Origin: Thermodesulfobacteriota bacterium | Lineage (GTDB): Bacteria > Desulfobacterota > RBG-13-43-22 | DNA length: 5,304 nucleotides | Reading direction: 5' to 3' | Assembly: GCA_025454185.1 (NCBI GenBank) | Contig: JALOOY010000164.1 | Location: forward strand, 1-5,304 | Part shown: positions 5,299 to 5,304 of the stretch, piece by piece | Layout of the letters: each line of letters opens with the position of its first letter | How positions within the stretch are numbered: position 1 is the stretch's first letter | The notes under the pieces: model-generated | Seen by the model: the letters and a program-made list of their open reading frames with translations, nothing else | What the model was told of the DNA's origin: nothing | The model's database searches: none | Made by a program: the position numbers and the translations under genes

Positions 5299-5304
5299 TG
5301 GAAA

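Noticed and set aside
5026..5304. Minus-strand open frame running from the right edge into the end of menG
   Set aside because: It crosses the terminator hairpin and the menG coding end, and its sequence is low complexity without motifs; most likely chance.

Overview
This window is a GC-rich stretch of bacterial chromosome carrying the distal part of the large ribosomal-protein/RNA polymerase cluster. The gene order is (probable adk 3' end)-map-infA-rpmJ-rpsM-rpsK-rpsD-rpoA-rplQ, all on the plus strand. A strong intrinsic terminator follows, then a separately placed ubiE/menG methyltransferase gene, a second terminator and an abruptly AT-rich tail. Placing map and infA directly before rpmJ-rpsM, with rpsD kept between rpsK and rpoA, suits a sulfate-reducer-type or syntrophic deltaproteobacterium (Desulfobacterota) or a related diderm. 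That assignment is inferred from gene order and protein flavour only.

Positions 1-4160 are one compact, co-directional run. The largest intergenic gap is 46 bases (rpsK to rpsD), and rpoA and rplQ overlap by 11 bases, so a single polycistronic mRNA is the simplest reading. The products act in translation and transcription: methionine aminopeptidase matures new chains; IF-1, bL36, uS13, uS11, uS4 and bL17 build or start the ribosome; RpoA seeds RNA polymerase assembly. Both zinc-capable proteins (bL36 and uS4) keep their full Cys/His sets. rpsM and rpsD both start at TTG behind perfect GGAGGA ribosome binding sites, while the other plus-strand genes start at ATG.

Positions 4161-4331 are the most unusual part. 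An array of degenerate 7-base units follows the rplQ stop, then comes a 13-bp terminator hairpin, then a second array of related 7-base units on the opposite strand, ending in seven T. The two arrays can pair with each other around the terminator. menG then begins without a recognisable Shine-Dalgarno sequence.

Positions 5058-5304 hold no confident gene. There is a 35-codon frame touching the menG stop, a short terminator that could work in both directions, and an AT-rich end with a perfect 15-base palindrome over a possible -10 element and an unfinished open frame.

Overall this is a conventional housekeeping region. I see no new defence, mobile or biosynthetic system. The inverted heptamer arrays are the best lead for something not fully described.
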